DNA from: Thraustochytrium sp. TN22
Lineage: Eukaryota > Sar > Bigyra > Thraustochytrida > Thraustochytriidae
Length of the DNA stretch: 64,000 nucleotides
Direction: 5' to 3'
NCBI GenBank assembly: GCA_013306675.1
Contig: JABLUY010000134.1
Coordinates: 29,473-93,472 of the forward strand
Both the position numbers and the translations under genes were made by a program. Of the stretch, positions 1 through 10,700 are shown one piece after another. Positions within the stretch are counted from its first letter, which is position 1. Every line of letters starts with the position of its first letter. The notes beneath the pieces are model-generated. The model saw only the letters and a list, made by a program, of their open reading frames with translations, did not search any database and was not told the origin of the DNA.

Positions 1-1400
1 GGGTTGGCTGCTACGAAGCAGGCCTGCCGTGCCTGACGAGCTGGCCGCGCCCATGCGTAATCATCACATGAGATGGACCGCCGGCCCGTGCATTCTTTCA
101 GAGGCTGCCAGAGGAGGAAATAAAGCGAGAACTCACTACAGCTCAGCCAGCTTGCACTGGCCGCTCTCAAGTGCTCGCGCCAGCGCTTCAGCGCCCGCGG
201 AGCCGATTTTGTTGGATGGAATGCTGCGCTTCAGCAAGGCGCGTCGTCAGCTTGGCTTCTAGTTCTCCACGTCAGGCTAGGCATGGCCAGGCCTGCACGT
301 GTCGTCCAAGAGCCCGGTGGCTGGCTAGCTGCTACGAAGCAGACCTGCCGTCTCTGATAAGCTGGCCGCGCCCATGCACAATCACCACATGTGATGGACT
401 ACTGGCTTGTGTGTTCAGAGGCTGCCGGACGGGAGAAGGAAACGAGGAACTCACTCCAGCGTCGTCAGCGTGCACTGGCCGCTCTCCAGCGCTCGCGCCA
501 GCGCTTCAGCGCCCGCGGAGCCGATCTTGTTTCGTCCAAGGCTGCGTTAAGCATGGCGCGTCGTCAGCTTGACATGACCCTCCAGGCCAGGCCAGGCCAG
601 GCCAGGCCAGGCCAGGCCAGGCCGGGCCAGGCCAGGCCTGCCTGCATGTGTCGTCCGAGAGCCCGGTGGCTGGCTGCCACGAAGCAAGCCTACCGTGCCT
701 GGCGAGCTGGCCGCGCCCATGCGTAATCATCACATGAGATGGACCGCTGGCCCGTGCTTTCAGAGGCTGCCGGACGGGAGAAGGAAACGAGGAACTCACG
801 AAAGCGTCGTCAGCCTGCACTGGCCGCTCTCCAGCGCTCGCGCCAGCGCTTCAGCGCCCGCGGAGCCGATCTTGTTGAAAGCAAGGCTGCGGTTTAGCAA
901 AGCAAGTCGTCAGCTTATCAAGTCCTCTGGGTCAGGCCAAGCCAGGCCAGGCCCGTCTGAACGTGTCGTCCAAGAGCCCGGTGGCTGGATGCTAAGAAGC
1001 AGGCCTGCGGTGCCTGACGAGCTGGCCATGCGCGATCATCATAAGAAATGCACAGGCGCCGGGAAGGCTTCTCCTTTGCACATACCGTAGCTTTGTCGCG
1101 CCATTCTCAATCTTGCGGATGGCATCCTCCACCGTGACGATGGCGCGCACCTGGTCACTCATGAAGGGTTCCGCTGCGAAAGAAAAGCTGCGGTTTAGCA
1201 AGGCAAGTCGTCAGTTTATCATGATCCCCTAGGCCAGGCCAAGCTAGGCCAGGCCTGTTTGAACGTGTCGTCCAAGAGCCCGGTGGCTGGATGCTACGAA
1301 GCAGGCCTGCTGTGCCTGACGAGCTGGCCGCGCCCATGCGCAATCATCATGTGAAGTGCGCAGGCGCCGAGAAGGCTTCTCCTTTGCACATACGGTCGCT
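1..1400. repeat. degenerate tandem repeat, ~300-345 bp unit, five copies
   Basis: The block GTCGTCCAAGAGCCCGGTGG, followed by GCTACGAAGCAGGCCTGC and a GAGCTGGCCGCGCCCATGCG-type segment, recurs near 1 (partial), 301, 650, 965 and 1268. The early copies share a segment running into TTTCAGAGGCTGCC. The last two share a segment around CTTCTCCTTTGCACATAC. The copies differ by substitutions and small indels, so they are old. Position at the window edge and the gene-poor setting would fit subtelomeric sequence, but no telomere repeat is visible. Open frames here are short and shift between copies, and I call no gene. Confidence 0.8.
572..640. repeat. GGCCA-type short tandem repeat
   Basis: A run of GGCCAGGCCA units sits inside the third repeat copy. 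Shorter versions of the same run occur near 930 and 1235 at equivalent places in later copies, so it is a variable internal part of the long repeat. Confidence 0.75.
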
Positions 1401-3753
1401 TCCTAGATATAAGATCTTCAGCGAAGCAAATGAGATGGTCCATTTCATCCTCGATGGCGCGCATTTGGTCATCCGAGTCCATGACACTCGAAACCCTTTG
1501 CCCAGCTGTGCCGCACGTCAGAAGCGACCGCACCCGGCCGGCGTGCCACAGTGTCTGGCGCGGTCCCGCACGAGCAGCCCGAGCGCCGCACGGTAGCTGC
1601 CCGCGCGGAGCAGCACGCTGTCGCGCCGCGCCGCGCCGCCGCGCCGCGTCCAAGTCGCGCCGCGCGGCGGTGACCAGGGTCGCGCCGCTTCGGCAAGGCG
1701 GGTTTGCTCGCGCTCGTGCCGCTCTGGCGCCCGCCCGATTGCAGATCACGCTCGCCCGGCCTGGCCGCGAACTCTCTTGAGCAAGGGCGACCGCGCGACG
1801 GCGGTGGTGGTGGCGGCGGCGGTGGCGGCGGCGGTGGCGGCGGCGGTCACCGCGCCCTCTTCAGTCCGTGAGCAGCACTCAAGCTGTCTTGTGTCTCTTG
1901 TTGAGGAGCCGCGTAGCTGAGGAGCTCCCACGCCGTCCAGCAGCTGCCGAGCACGGCATCGCCGAGCGTGCGCGGGGTGGCCGACAGCCTGACAGTTAGA
2001 GCTCGCACAGCTCGTGTGGAGCGTGACGCGGCGCGGCCTGGCACGTGCAGCGCACAAGGGCTTTCTACGTGCGGCATGTCGTTACGCGGAGCAGTGCGGC
2101 ACGCAGTGCAACCATGCATAGGCCATCTCGCTACAGCAGCGCGTGCGTCACGACTGGACTCAAGAGGGATCTTGCATCGAACCTTGAACAATGAAGAGAT
2201 GGAGATGGCGCGCCGGACCGCCAGAGCTCGTTGCGCAAGACTCTGGCGTGCCTTGAACCATTCGCCTCAACTTTGGCTCAGATGAGCTCGCTCATCTTGG
2301 CGCGAGCCCTTTTCGCGCGTGCCGCGCATCAGTCGCATCATTGACCTTGGGTTCGGCGAGCTCGCTCATCAGTTTGGCGCGTGCTCTCCGTGGCACGTGC
2401 TTGTGATGGTCGTTGTGGTCCCTAGTCCTCGGGCGAGGCCACACTAAGCGGTTCACCTTGCGCGCGAGGGGCATCTCGCATGGCTTTGTCGACGGCTGCT
2501 CGAGTCTTGGGAGAGCGGCCACCTCCTCAAGCTGCAGCTCCAGTGCGAGAAAGCTCTTTTGGTGCCGTGTTTCTGTGCGATGCGGCGAACGGAGCGTCGC
2601 TGCTTGACATTGCCGCGCTGGAGGTTGCAGCGGACGGCAACGTGAGCCGCTTGGAGAGGTTGTCTCCTGATTGGGTGTTAACGGTGCTTAAGAGTCTGGT
2701 CGCGGATTGGCATTAAAGGTTACTGGCCATCAAAAGAACGATGCCTCTCGTCTTGAAAGGGCATTTTGAAAGCCAGAAGCGAAATTTGTCAAAGACGGAT
2801 GAGATGCATCTTGTCCACTTGCCCCCAGGCATCATCTGGGCTATGTCCTCGCTATGCTCACCGTGTCAGGGCTCGGTCCTGGCCTCGTGCTCCAGCCCGG
2901 GACTCGGAGGCCAAGGAAGTGGTCCTGCTGAGCAGGGGGCAGTGCTTCTGTCTCGCGGTCCTGCTGAGCATGGGGGCAGTGCATCTGTCTCGCGGTCCTG
3001 CTGAGCATGGGGTCAGTGCTTCTGTCGAGCAGCCCAGTCTCCTTGCCATCCTCGCCTTGAACGCGCGAGAGTTCTTGCAGCCGCGCGCCAGACCCACGGA
3101 GACGTGCGCATACCTCGTGCACAACCTCCTTCACCACTGTCAAGCCTTGCCGCTGCCGCGACCTCCTCAACCGCACCCTCGGCAAGCACAGCTCCACGCC
3201 CCGGTGCCTCCTCTCCCGGCAAGCACGGCGCGTCCTGCCCGAGATCTTCCTCCCCGCCACATCAATCTCGAGCCCGCACGTGCTCTTCATGTGCAACACG
3301 CCCAAACCCTGCCCGGCTGCCTGGCTGCCTGAAGAGCAGCGGCTGCGCTCGGCGCGGCGCGGTCCTGGGCTCCCGGCCCTGCGCTGCCGGGCCCTGGCCG
3401 AGGCACCTCGCGCGGCGCCGCCGCCGGGCGCCGCGGCGGCGTTTTTGGCTGGGCTCGTACCGCTCGTGGCTGCCGGACCTGGACTTGGACTCGGGCGCGG
3501 CCTCGAGCGCCGCCTCGTCGCGCGCCCAAAGCCGAGTCGGGGCGCGCGGGCGGCGGCGCGCGGGCGCGGCGGGGCGGCACGGGCGGCGCGGGCGGGCCCG
3601 GCGCGCGGCGAGGCCGCCCGGCGCGCGGCGGCGCGGCGGCGCGCGGCGCAGCGCGGCGGCGGCGCGAGGATGGCGCGGCATGGCGGGCGCTCGGGCGCGC
3701 GAGGACGCGTGCGCGCGGACGCGGCCTCGCGGCTGCGCGGCGCGCGGCGGGCG
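1401..3753. other. gene-poor region upstream of HRD3
   Basis: No convincing gene is seen. Positions 1798-1850 are a GGCGGCGGT-type triplet repeat. Positions 2921-3030 are a short tandem repeat listed separately. A 78-codon plus-strand frame at 2480-2716 ends in a plausible globular stretch (DWVLTVLKSLVADWH) but has no recognised family; it could be a gene fragment. The open frame of the next gene reaches back to 3280. Its first ~158 codons are an Arg/Ala/Gly-rich GC run that looks untranslated. Confidence 0.5.
2921..3030. repeat. three-copy ~37 bp tandem repeat
   Basis: GGTCCTGCTGAGCA, then a G-rich stretch, CAGTGC and TCTGTCTCGC, is repeated from 2921, 2957 and 2994 with few changes. It is non-coding as far as can be judged. 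Confidence 0.75.
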
Positions 3754-6258
3754 ATGGCGCGCGCGGCGGCGCGCGCGGCGATGGCCCTCGTGGTGGTGCT
3801 GGCGCTCGTGAGCGGCGCAGCGGCAGAGGAGGAGGAGGTGGGCGTGACGGTCCAGGCCGAGGCGCTCGCCAGCGTGGCCCTGGACACGAGGCGGCCGGCG
3901 CCGGAGCGCGGCGCAGCGGCCACGGAGCTCGGCATGGCGCTGGAGAACGTCTTCCTCTCGTTCGCGACGCGCAGCGTGCTCAAGCCGCGGGCGTCGTCCT
4001 TCCCGAGCGCGCTGCTGTCGCCGTTCGCGGCGGCCACGGCGGCCTCGTCGTCGGCGGCGGCCGGGGCGGCGGCTGCCGTGTCCTCGAGCAGGTCGGCGCC
4101 GCTGCTGTCGGCGGACGAGCTGGCGCAGCCGGGGCGCAGGGTCGTGCCTGCGCGCGAGCACCCTCTGCTCAACAGGACGCGCGCCGTGGAAATGTACGAG
4201 CTGGGCGCCTCGCTGGGCAACGCGACGGCGCAGTTCCGCATGGCCACGCTGTACGCCACGGGCGCGCTCGGCGTGCAGCAGGACCAGGTGCAGATGGCGC
4301 TGCACTACTACTTTGCGGCGGTGGGCGGCAGCGTCGAGGCCCAGATGGCGCTCGGGTTTCGCCACAGCCTTGGGCTGGGCGTGCCGGCCAGCTGCGAGAG
4401 CGCCGTGCTGTACTACGAGCTGGCGGCGAATGCGGCCGTGGAGCAGATCGAGGCGGTGGGCGTGGGCCCGCTCAACGAGCGCGAGCGCCTCAGCCTCGAC
4501 AAGAAGAGCTTCACCTTTTCTGGGCGCCGCGCCATGCGGTCCGAATCGGACGAGATCTATGACTACTACCTCGCGGCGGCGTCCAAGGGCGACACGGCCG
4601 CGCTGCTCGCGCTGGGCCAGCTGTACTACTACGGCGCGCGCGGCGTGGAGCGCGACCACGTGGCGGCCGCGCGGCTCTTCGCGCGCGCCGCGGCCAAGGG
4701 CGATCCGGTCGCGCAGTCCAGCCTCGGCCACATGCTGCTGCGCGGCATGGGCATCCAGCAGGACCTGCGCGCGGCGTACGGGAACTTCTCGGCGGCCGCC
4801 GAGGCCGGGGCGGCCGCGGCCATCAACGGCCTGGCCTATATGTCGCTGCTGGGCCTGGGACCCGCCAAGGAGGATGCGCAGCGCGCCTTCAAGATGTTCA
4901 ACGACGCGGCCGAGATGGGCAACGCCGAGGGCCTCTACAACCTCGGCGCGCTCTACCTCTCGGGCGTCTCGGTGCGCCGCCGCAGCTACAACACCGCGCT
5001 CCAGTACCTGCAGTTGGCCGCGCAGCAGGGCCACCTCTTGGCCATGCACAAGCTGGCGCAAATGCACCTGCACGGCATCGGGACGCCGCGCAACTGCGAC
5101 GCGGCGCTCCAGCTCTTCAAGGCCGTCGCCGAGCGCGGCGAGAGCATCACGTTGCTCGGCCGCGCGTACTCGCTCTGGGACTCCTTCGACGACATCGACA
5201 GCGCGCTGCAAATTTACCTCGTCGCTTCAGAGCTCGGTTACGAGGTCGCGCAGAGCAATGCGGCCTGGCTTCTCGACAACGGCGCCGACATTCGCGGCGG
5301 CGTGCGCTCCGCGGCCGAGGCCGAGGCCGAGGCCGAAGCGGCGGCGGCCGAGGCCGCCGTCGCGCCTGCGGGCGACGCGGAAGCGCTGGCGCTCTCTTCG
5401 GACCCGGGCTCCGGTCTACTGCGCTTCGTGGAGCAGCTCTGGGGCTCCAAGCTGCGCTGGCTTGGCCGCACAGAGGGCTCCGTGCACGCGCTTCGCCTCT
5501 ACGAGCTCGCCGCCGAGCAGGACAATGTCGAGGCGCGCCTCAAGATCGGCGACTACATGTACTACGGGCTCGGCGGCATGGACGGGCCCGACTACGAGAT
5601 GGCCGTCTTTCACTATAAAAAGGCCAGCAACCGGCGCTCCAGCCAGGCCTATTTCAACCTTGGCCTGCTCTACCAACACGGCCTCGGCGTCGTCGAGGTA
5701 GACTACCACCTGGCCAAGCGCTACCTGGACCTTGCTGAGGGCGCCAGCGCCGAGGCCAGGATCCCCGTCGCGCTTGCGCTCACAGGCCTCAAGATCCACC
5801 GCATCTACCGGGCCATCGTCTACGGCGAGAGCGCCGCAGACCTTCCGGGCTTTGTGCCTTTTCTCGCGCGCTGGTACGCCTTCTTTGCCGGCGTCCAGGC
5901 CCCGCCTCCGCCAGCAAGCGCTGATTCCTCCTCCTCCTCCTCCTCAGCATCAGCATCAGCATCAGCATCGTCGTCCTCGATGCAGAACGCTGCAGACTCG
6001 ACCGCGGCCGCCGAGACGACCCTCGTCGGGGCCGTCGAGGACACCAGTTCATGGGACCCGCTTGCCATGGCCGCTGACCTCGAGGACGACACTATCGTCG
6101 CCATCGTCCTCTCCATTCTCCTCGTCATTGTCCTCGTCATGCGCTCCCGTGAGCAGCAGCGCCGCCGTGAGCGCCGCCGCGAGCGCCACCGTGAGCGCGC
6201 TGCCTCGTCCTCTTCCACAGACGCCGCCGCTGCCGTGGCCCATCCCCACCAGGACTGA
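3754..6258 (+). CDS. HRD3: SEL1L/HRD3-type ERAD receptor, Sel1-repeat membrane protein
   Basis: The predicted 834-residue protein matches the SEL1L/Hrd3 family, which partners the Hrd1 ubiquitin ligase in the ER membrane and receives misfolded glycoproteins for degradation. The ATG at 3754 gives a good signal peptide: an Arg-rich start, then ALVVVLALVSGAAA. ATG 3781 is an alternative. Many Sel1-like repeats run from about residue 143 to 662 (for example ALGQLYYYGARGVERD and LAQMHLHGIGTPRNCDAALQ). The family block GVPASCESAVLYYELAAN is present. An Ala/Glu low-complexity insert near residues 520-550 separates the repeat groups. A Ser-rich stretch precedes one transmembrane segment (residues ~779-796, TIVAIVLSILLVIVLVM) and a short Arg-rich cytosolic tail. 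This is the topology expected of Hrd3/SEL1L. No intron is needed. Confidence 0.92.
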   Translation: MARAAARAAMALVVVLALVSGAAAEEEEVGVTVQAEALASVALDTRRPAPERGAAATELGMALENVFLSFATRSVLKPRASSFPSALLSPFAAATAASSSAAAGAAAAVSSSRSAPLLSADELAQPGRRVVPAREHPLLNRTRAVEMYELGASLGNATAQFRMATLYATGALGVQQDQVQMALHYYFAAVGGSVEAQMALGFRHSLGLGVPASCESAVLYYELAANAAVEQIEAVGVGPLNERERLSLDKKSFTFSGRRAMRSESDEIYDYYLAAASKGDTAALLALGQLYYYGARGVERDHVAAARLFARAAAKGDPVAQSSLGHMLLRGMGIQQDLRAAYGNFSAAAEAGAAAAINGLAYMSLLGLGPAKEDAQRAFKMFNDAAEMGNAEGLYNLGALYLSGVSVRRRSYNTALQYLQLAAQQGHLLAMHKLAQMHLHGIGTPRNCDAALQLFKAVAERGESITLLGRAYSLWDSFDDIDSALQIYLVASELGYEVAQSNAAWLLDNGADIRGGVRSAAEAEAEAEAAAAEAAVAPAGDAEALALSSDPGSGLLRFVEQLWGSKLRWLGRTEGSVHALRLYELAAEQDNVEARLKIGDYMYYGLGGMDGPDYEMAVFHYKKASNRRSSQAYFNLGLLYQHGLGVVEVDYHLAKRYLDLAEGASAEARIPVALALTGLKIHRIYRAIVYGESAADLPGFVPFLARWYAFFAGVQAPPPPASADSSSSSSSASASASASSSSMQNAADSTAAAETTLVGAVEDTSSWDPLAMAADLEDDTIVAIVLSILLVIVLVMRSREQQRRRERRRERHRERAASSSSTDAAAAVAHPHQD

Positions 6259-6513
6259 CAGTGCAGTGAGCGCCGCGCGCGTACACGGGCCTGCGCTTCT
6301 GTCACATCTCCTCCTCCAGGCCTGGGCTACTGCACTGCCTGGAAGCCGAGCGAGCGCGGTCCGTAACGGCACAGGTGGTGTTGTGAGTTGTACTCCTCCG
6401 AGTCGCGGCGCGTGTAGCAGCAGCGTGCAGCGCGACAAGAACCTCAACCAGCCCACGTCTCCTCTCCGCCGGCCGCACGGCAGCGGCAGGGGCGCGGGCG
6501 CGGGCGCGCGCTA

Positions 6514-7326
6514 ATGTGGCCGCGCCGCAGACCCCGCGCGCCGGCGGCGCAGGCGGCAGCAGTGGCGCAAGAGGGCCATGGCGCCGCGGATGCGCACTCG
6601 CTCACGCTCGCGCAGGAGCGCAGGCAGGCGCAGGAGCAGCTAGGCGTCAGACAGCGCAGGCGCGCAGGCGGCGGCAAGGGCGCGCGGAGGAGGTCGGCGG
6701 AGGTAGCCATGCAGCGTGCGCAGCGCAAGGGCCGGCCGGCGCGGCCGCGGGCCCCGCTGCCCGAGACGGTGGCGGACCCCGACGCGGAGGACCGGGACGA
6801 AGACGCCGACGCCTCCGTGCCTGCATTTCGCCCGCCGCCGAGCAGAGCGGAGCGGGAGGCAGCTGTCGCGGCCTGGCTGCTGCGGCTGGACGCCCTGCAG
6901 GAGGTCAAGCGCAAGCAGGGTGACCTGGAGGCGCGCGCCGCTCGGGTGTTCGCGTCCAGCGCCGAGCTGGATGTTACCAGCGTCAAGAGCGGCAGCTCCA
7001 AGATGATCGCGCAGCGCTACAAGTGTGATCGCCTCACGCGCTGCCCTTATTGCGTGGGCGCTTCGAGCTGGTGCCCGTTTCATGCCAGCACGCAGCGCGC
7101 AGCCTCACAGCCCAAGCTCGCGAGCCATTCGCCAGCGCCCATTGACCTGCCATCCCTCGATTCCGACGACGACAATCAAGCGGGGGCTCTTCATGACGGC
7201 GGGCCCTTTTCTAAGCAAGCCGTTTCGGAGACGGCCCAGCCTCCCGAGCCCCCCTCGGACGCCGGCTTCTTTATGTCTCTCTCCGAATTTAGTCAGCAAC
7301 TTCTCGAATCGACCAAACAGGTGTGA
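6514..7326 (+). CDS. unrecognised basic protein with a Cys/His cluster
   Basis: The 270-residue frame has coding character: an Arg/Gln-rich, probably helical N-terminal third, an acidic patch (DPDAEDRDEDAD), a helical segment (EAAVAAWLLRLDALQEVKRK) and a compact cluster, CDRLTRCPYC followed by WCPFH. The cluster spacing (C-x5-C-x2-C-x6-C-x2-H, near residues 170-190) could bind a metal. The C-terminal third is Ser/Pro-rich and ends in a short helix-like segment (FFMSLSEFSQQLLEST). I recognise no family. It lies 255 bp downstream of HRD3 on the same strand and converges on the giant gene. The first ~60 residues are low complexity, so the start could lie further in, for example at the Met near 6709. 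Confidence 0.55.
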   Translation: MWPRRRPRAPAAQAAAVAQEGHGAADAHSLTLAQERRQAQEQLGVRQRRRAGGGKGARRRSAEVAMQRAQRKGRPARPRAPLPETVADPDAEDRDEDADASVPAFRPPPSRAEREAAVAAWLLRLDALQEVKRKQGDLEARAARVFASSAELDVTSVKSGSSKMIAQRYKCDRLTRCPYCVGASSWCPFHASTQRAASQPKLASHSPAPIDLPSLDSDDDNQAGALHDGGPFSKQAVSETAQPPEPPSDAGFFMSLSEFSQQLLESTKQV

Positions 7327-7334
7327 ACAAGTTC

Positions 7335-7685
7335 TTTTGTGAGATACTTGAGCATCAGGGCGCTGCTCTTTGGATTGCTGGAGCGCAGTTGATGTCCTCC
7401 GGCGCATAGCTGTGCGACATGCTGGAGCGCAACTGAACAAAAGATACTTGAGCGTCACTGACTCACTGCAGGTCAGGGCGTTGCTGTATGGATTGCTGGA
7501 GCGCAACTTGTGTCATCCGTCCGTCAAGTTCGCAAATGGCTGCGCGACATGCTGGAGCGCAAATGGTACCGTATGAGATACTTCGCGAGCGCGACAGGGC
7601 GTTGCTGTGTGAAAGGCTGGAGCGCACATATTGTCGGGTACTCTACTCCGCAACATGCTGAAGCGCAATTGAAATCAAATCAAAC
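7335..7685. repeat. degenerate ~110-130 bp repeat, three copies
   Basis: A unit with GAGATACTTGAGC, CAGGGCGTTGCTGT, GGATTGCTGGAGCGCA and GCGACATGCTGGAGCGCAA recurs near 7341, 7444 and 7575. The copies are diverged. The block fills the space between two convergent genes and ends just before the stop of the giant gene. No gene is seen in it. Confidence 0.7.
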
Positions 7686-7724
7686 GTCTCATTTTCATAC
7701 TGCAAATGACTTGTTTGCGTATTC

Positions 7725-10700
7725 TTACTGCTTGTTGGCGTTGGGCTTGAGGGCGGCTGCCTCGCAAAGAACCTCCTCGGCCTGCTCGGCCTTGGCGTAG
7801 AGCTTGGCGCCGCGGCGGCGCACGTCCTTGAACCACTCGTCCTGGAACTCGAATTGGTGCTGGCCCTTGCCGTTCTTGGCGCTGCTCTTCTTCTTGCGCG
7901 CGATCTTGAGGTTGCTTTCCTTGACGTTGGCCTCAAAGTCGCCGTCGTCGTAGTCAATGTCATACGTGCGCACGATACGGCCCTTCTTGTCGGTCTTGGC
8001 GTTGACAGCCTTGACACGGCCGGCGTACCAGCTGTTGCCGCCGCGCCACTTGGCCTTGACGAGCTCGCCGACGATGTACTCCTTGGCGGGCCCGGGCGGC
8101 GCCGCGAGGTCGAGCGCGATGGCGGCCGACTTGTCGAGGTCACGGATCTGCTCCGCGAGGAGGAGACCCGGAGGCTTGCCCTTGCCGTCCGAGTCGAAGC
8201 CGGGCAGGCGCATGACGCCGTGCTCGTCCTCCCCAGCGGACCGCCAGAGCTTGGCCACGACGGCGTGGATGCGAGGGCCGTTGCGGAACGCCTCCAGCAC
8301 GGCCGCATCGCTGTCGACGATCTGCACCTGGATACCGACGCTGCGCATGTCCTTCATGATGATCTTGTCGTCCTTGGTGTCGGGCTGCGTCCGGAGCCAG
8401 ACGATGCGCTTGCCGGCGTCCTGCGCCAGCTGCTGCGCCTGCTCCTGGATCTCCTCCAGCGTGAGAGCGCGGTTGTGCAGGATGAGCCGCCGGATGGACC
8501 CACCACGCATGTCGCGCTGCTGGGCGCCGCCAAACACGGAGATCTGGTGCTGCAGCTCGATGTCCTCGCTGCTGAGGCCGGTGAACTCGCACGAGCTCAC
8601 GCCGTCAACGTAGGTGGTCATGCGTCGCTCGTTGCCATCCACCACCACGGTCACCACATGCCACTTGGCGGGCTTGACGGCGCCGTGCCACGGCTTGCTC
8701 GCATCGGCCTTTTCCTTCTCCTTCTTGTCATCGTCCTCGCTGTCGTCGTCCCTGCGGCTGGCGGACTTCGCCTTCTCGTCCTCGTCGTCCTCCTCCTCCT
8801 CCTCTGCGTCGTCATCATCCGAATCCATCGTCGTCTTGCTCCTGCTCGCTTGCTTCTGCTTCTGCTTCTTCTGCTTCTGTCGCTGCTTGGACGGCTCCTT
8901 CTCGGCGTCCTCGTCGTGGTCCTCGGCCCGGTCCTCCTCGGTGTCCGACTGGAAAAGGGAAAGCTCACTCTGGCCCTGATCCGGATCAGCCGGCGCGTCC
9001 GGAGGGAGAGAGAGATCCTCAAGCTCCTTCTTGGCCACCGCCTTCTTCATCTTGGTCGGCTTCTTCAGGTCCACTGCCTGCTCGGTGTCCAGCGCCTTCT
9101 CGTCTTCAGAGGGGTTGTCGGCCTTGCTGACCGTCGTCTCCTGGTCCTGGTCTTGGACAATTTCCTCCTCCTTCTTGGACACCTCGTTCTCCTCGTCGTC
9201 CTCCTCCTCCAGCTTGGGGAGTGCAGCGCTGCCGTTGGTGATGCGACCGTGCTCGTCCATGTACACGCTGGCCTTGCTGCGGCGGTGCTTGTTGCGGCCG
9301 CTGGCGACGGAGAACTTGGCGAGCGCGTGCTTGGCGCCCTTGGGCGGAAGACGCTCGACGCGCATGAGCATGGTGAAGGAGTACACGGACTTGACCGCCT
9401 TGTTCGCGTCGGCCGTGCCGGTCGCGCCAGCCGCGCCAGCCGCGGTAGTACGGCAGCTGTCGGTGATGGCGGTGGGCACCTGGAGGGACAAGGAGCCACC
9501 GCCGGCGCAGTTGAAGTAGGTGAGCTGCTTGGAAAGGTCCTCGCGCTCGCGCTTCCTGGCCTCAAGCGCGGTCGTGTGGCAGCGCGAGCAAATGTGGTAG
9601 CGGCACGAGTAGTGGGGACACTCGTAGCGCACGTTGCCGTGACTACCGCAGGCAACGCACTTGCGCCACGAGTACCAGGTGGTGCGCAGCTCGTGGCCCA
9701 GTCGGCACGTGGCCTTGGTCATGGACTCCGTGGCGCGCGGCGTCGTGTAGAGCGTGTGCTCTGGGACGAACTTTCCGTGGCCCGCATTGGTGGTGCGCAG
9801 AGGGCGCTCGTTGCTCACGAACGAGTACTCGCAGGCGAGCGCGCCCGAGGCCAGCGTGCGCAGGAGCGGGTTGGCGCCACCCTCGCGCGACTTGGACGCC
9901 TCGAGCTCCTCCTCGAAGACCTTGATGTCAAAGGCGCGGTTGTACGCCTCGCGGCGGATGCGCTCCTCCTCCTGGCGCTGCATCTCCTCGCGCGCGCGCT
10001 GCACCATGACCTCGCGGAGAATGTCGGCGCCATACGGTTCGACGAGCGGCTTGGCGTGCGGCAGCGCGCCGTCTGCCTGCAGCGTCTGCTCCACCGCGTC
10101 CTCGTCTCGCTCCTCGGCGGCCTGCGCGTCCTCCTCGCCGGCGAGGAAGACGATGTACTCCTTGTAGTCGATCATGCCATCGCGGTTGCGGTCGGCCACC
10201 TCGAACATGTCGATGACGTCGTTCGGGGTCAGGTTGGGCACGCCGAGCCAGCGCAGCGCGCCGTACCACTCAGCCGGGCTGAGCAGGCCGTTGTCGTCCG
10301 AATCGAAGGCGGTAAAGGCCTCCCACTCGGTGAGGCGCTTGCCGCGGATGGACTCGCGCACGAAGACGGCCTGCGCGCGCTGCTTGAAGGCGCACCATTC
10401 GTCCTGCACCGAGAAGATCTTGGCCAGGGGCGTCTCGGTCCACTTGCGGTCCATGCGCCGCTTGCAGCCCATGGTCTGCTGGAAGAACAGCTCGCGGGCG
10501 TGCATGGTGTTGCGCTGCAGCGCGCACAGCAGCACGTTCAGGTCCACCGCACGAAAGTGCATGTTGCAGTCCAGGAACCGCGCGCACGTGTGCGCGACGG
10601 CCGCCTGGAAGCTCGGCGCGCCGGTCTCGCACGAGACGCCGTCTGCGCCGCGCCACCGCCGCGAGGCGTCCAGGATAATGCCGTACTCGACGCGCGGCCT

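Noticed and set aside
2841-5211. Minus-strand frames of 472 and 649 codons over HRD3
   Set aside because: Arg/Ala-rich shadows of a gene with clear Sel1 repeats, signal peptide and membrane anchor.
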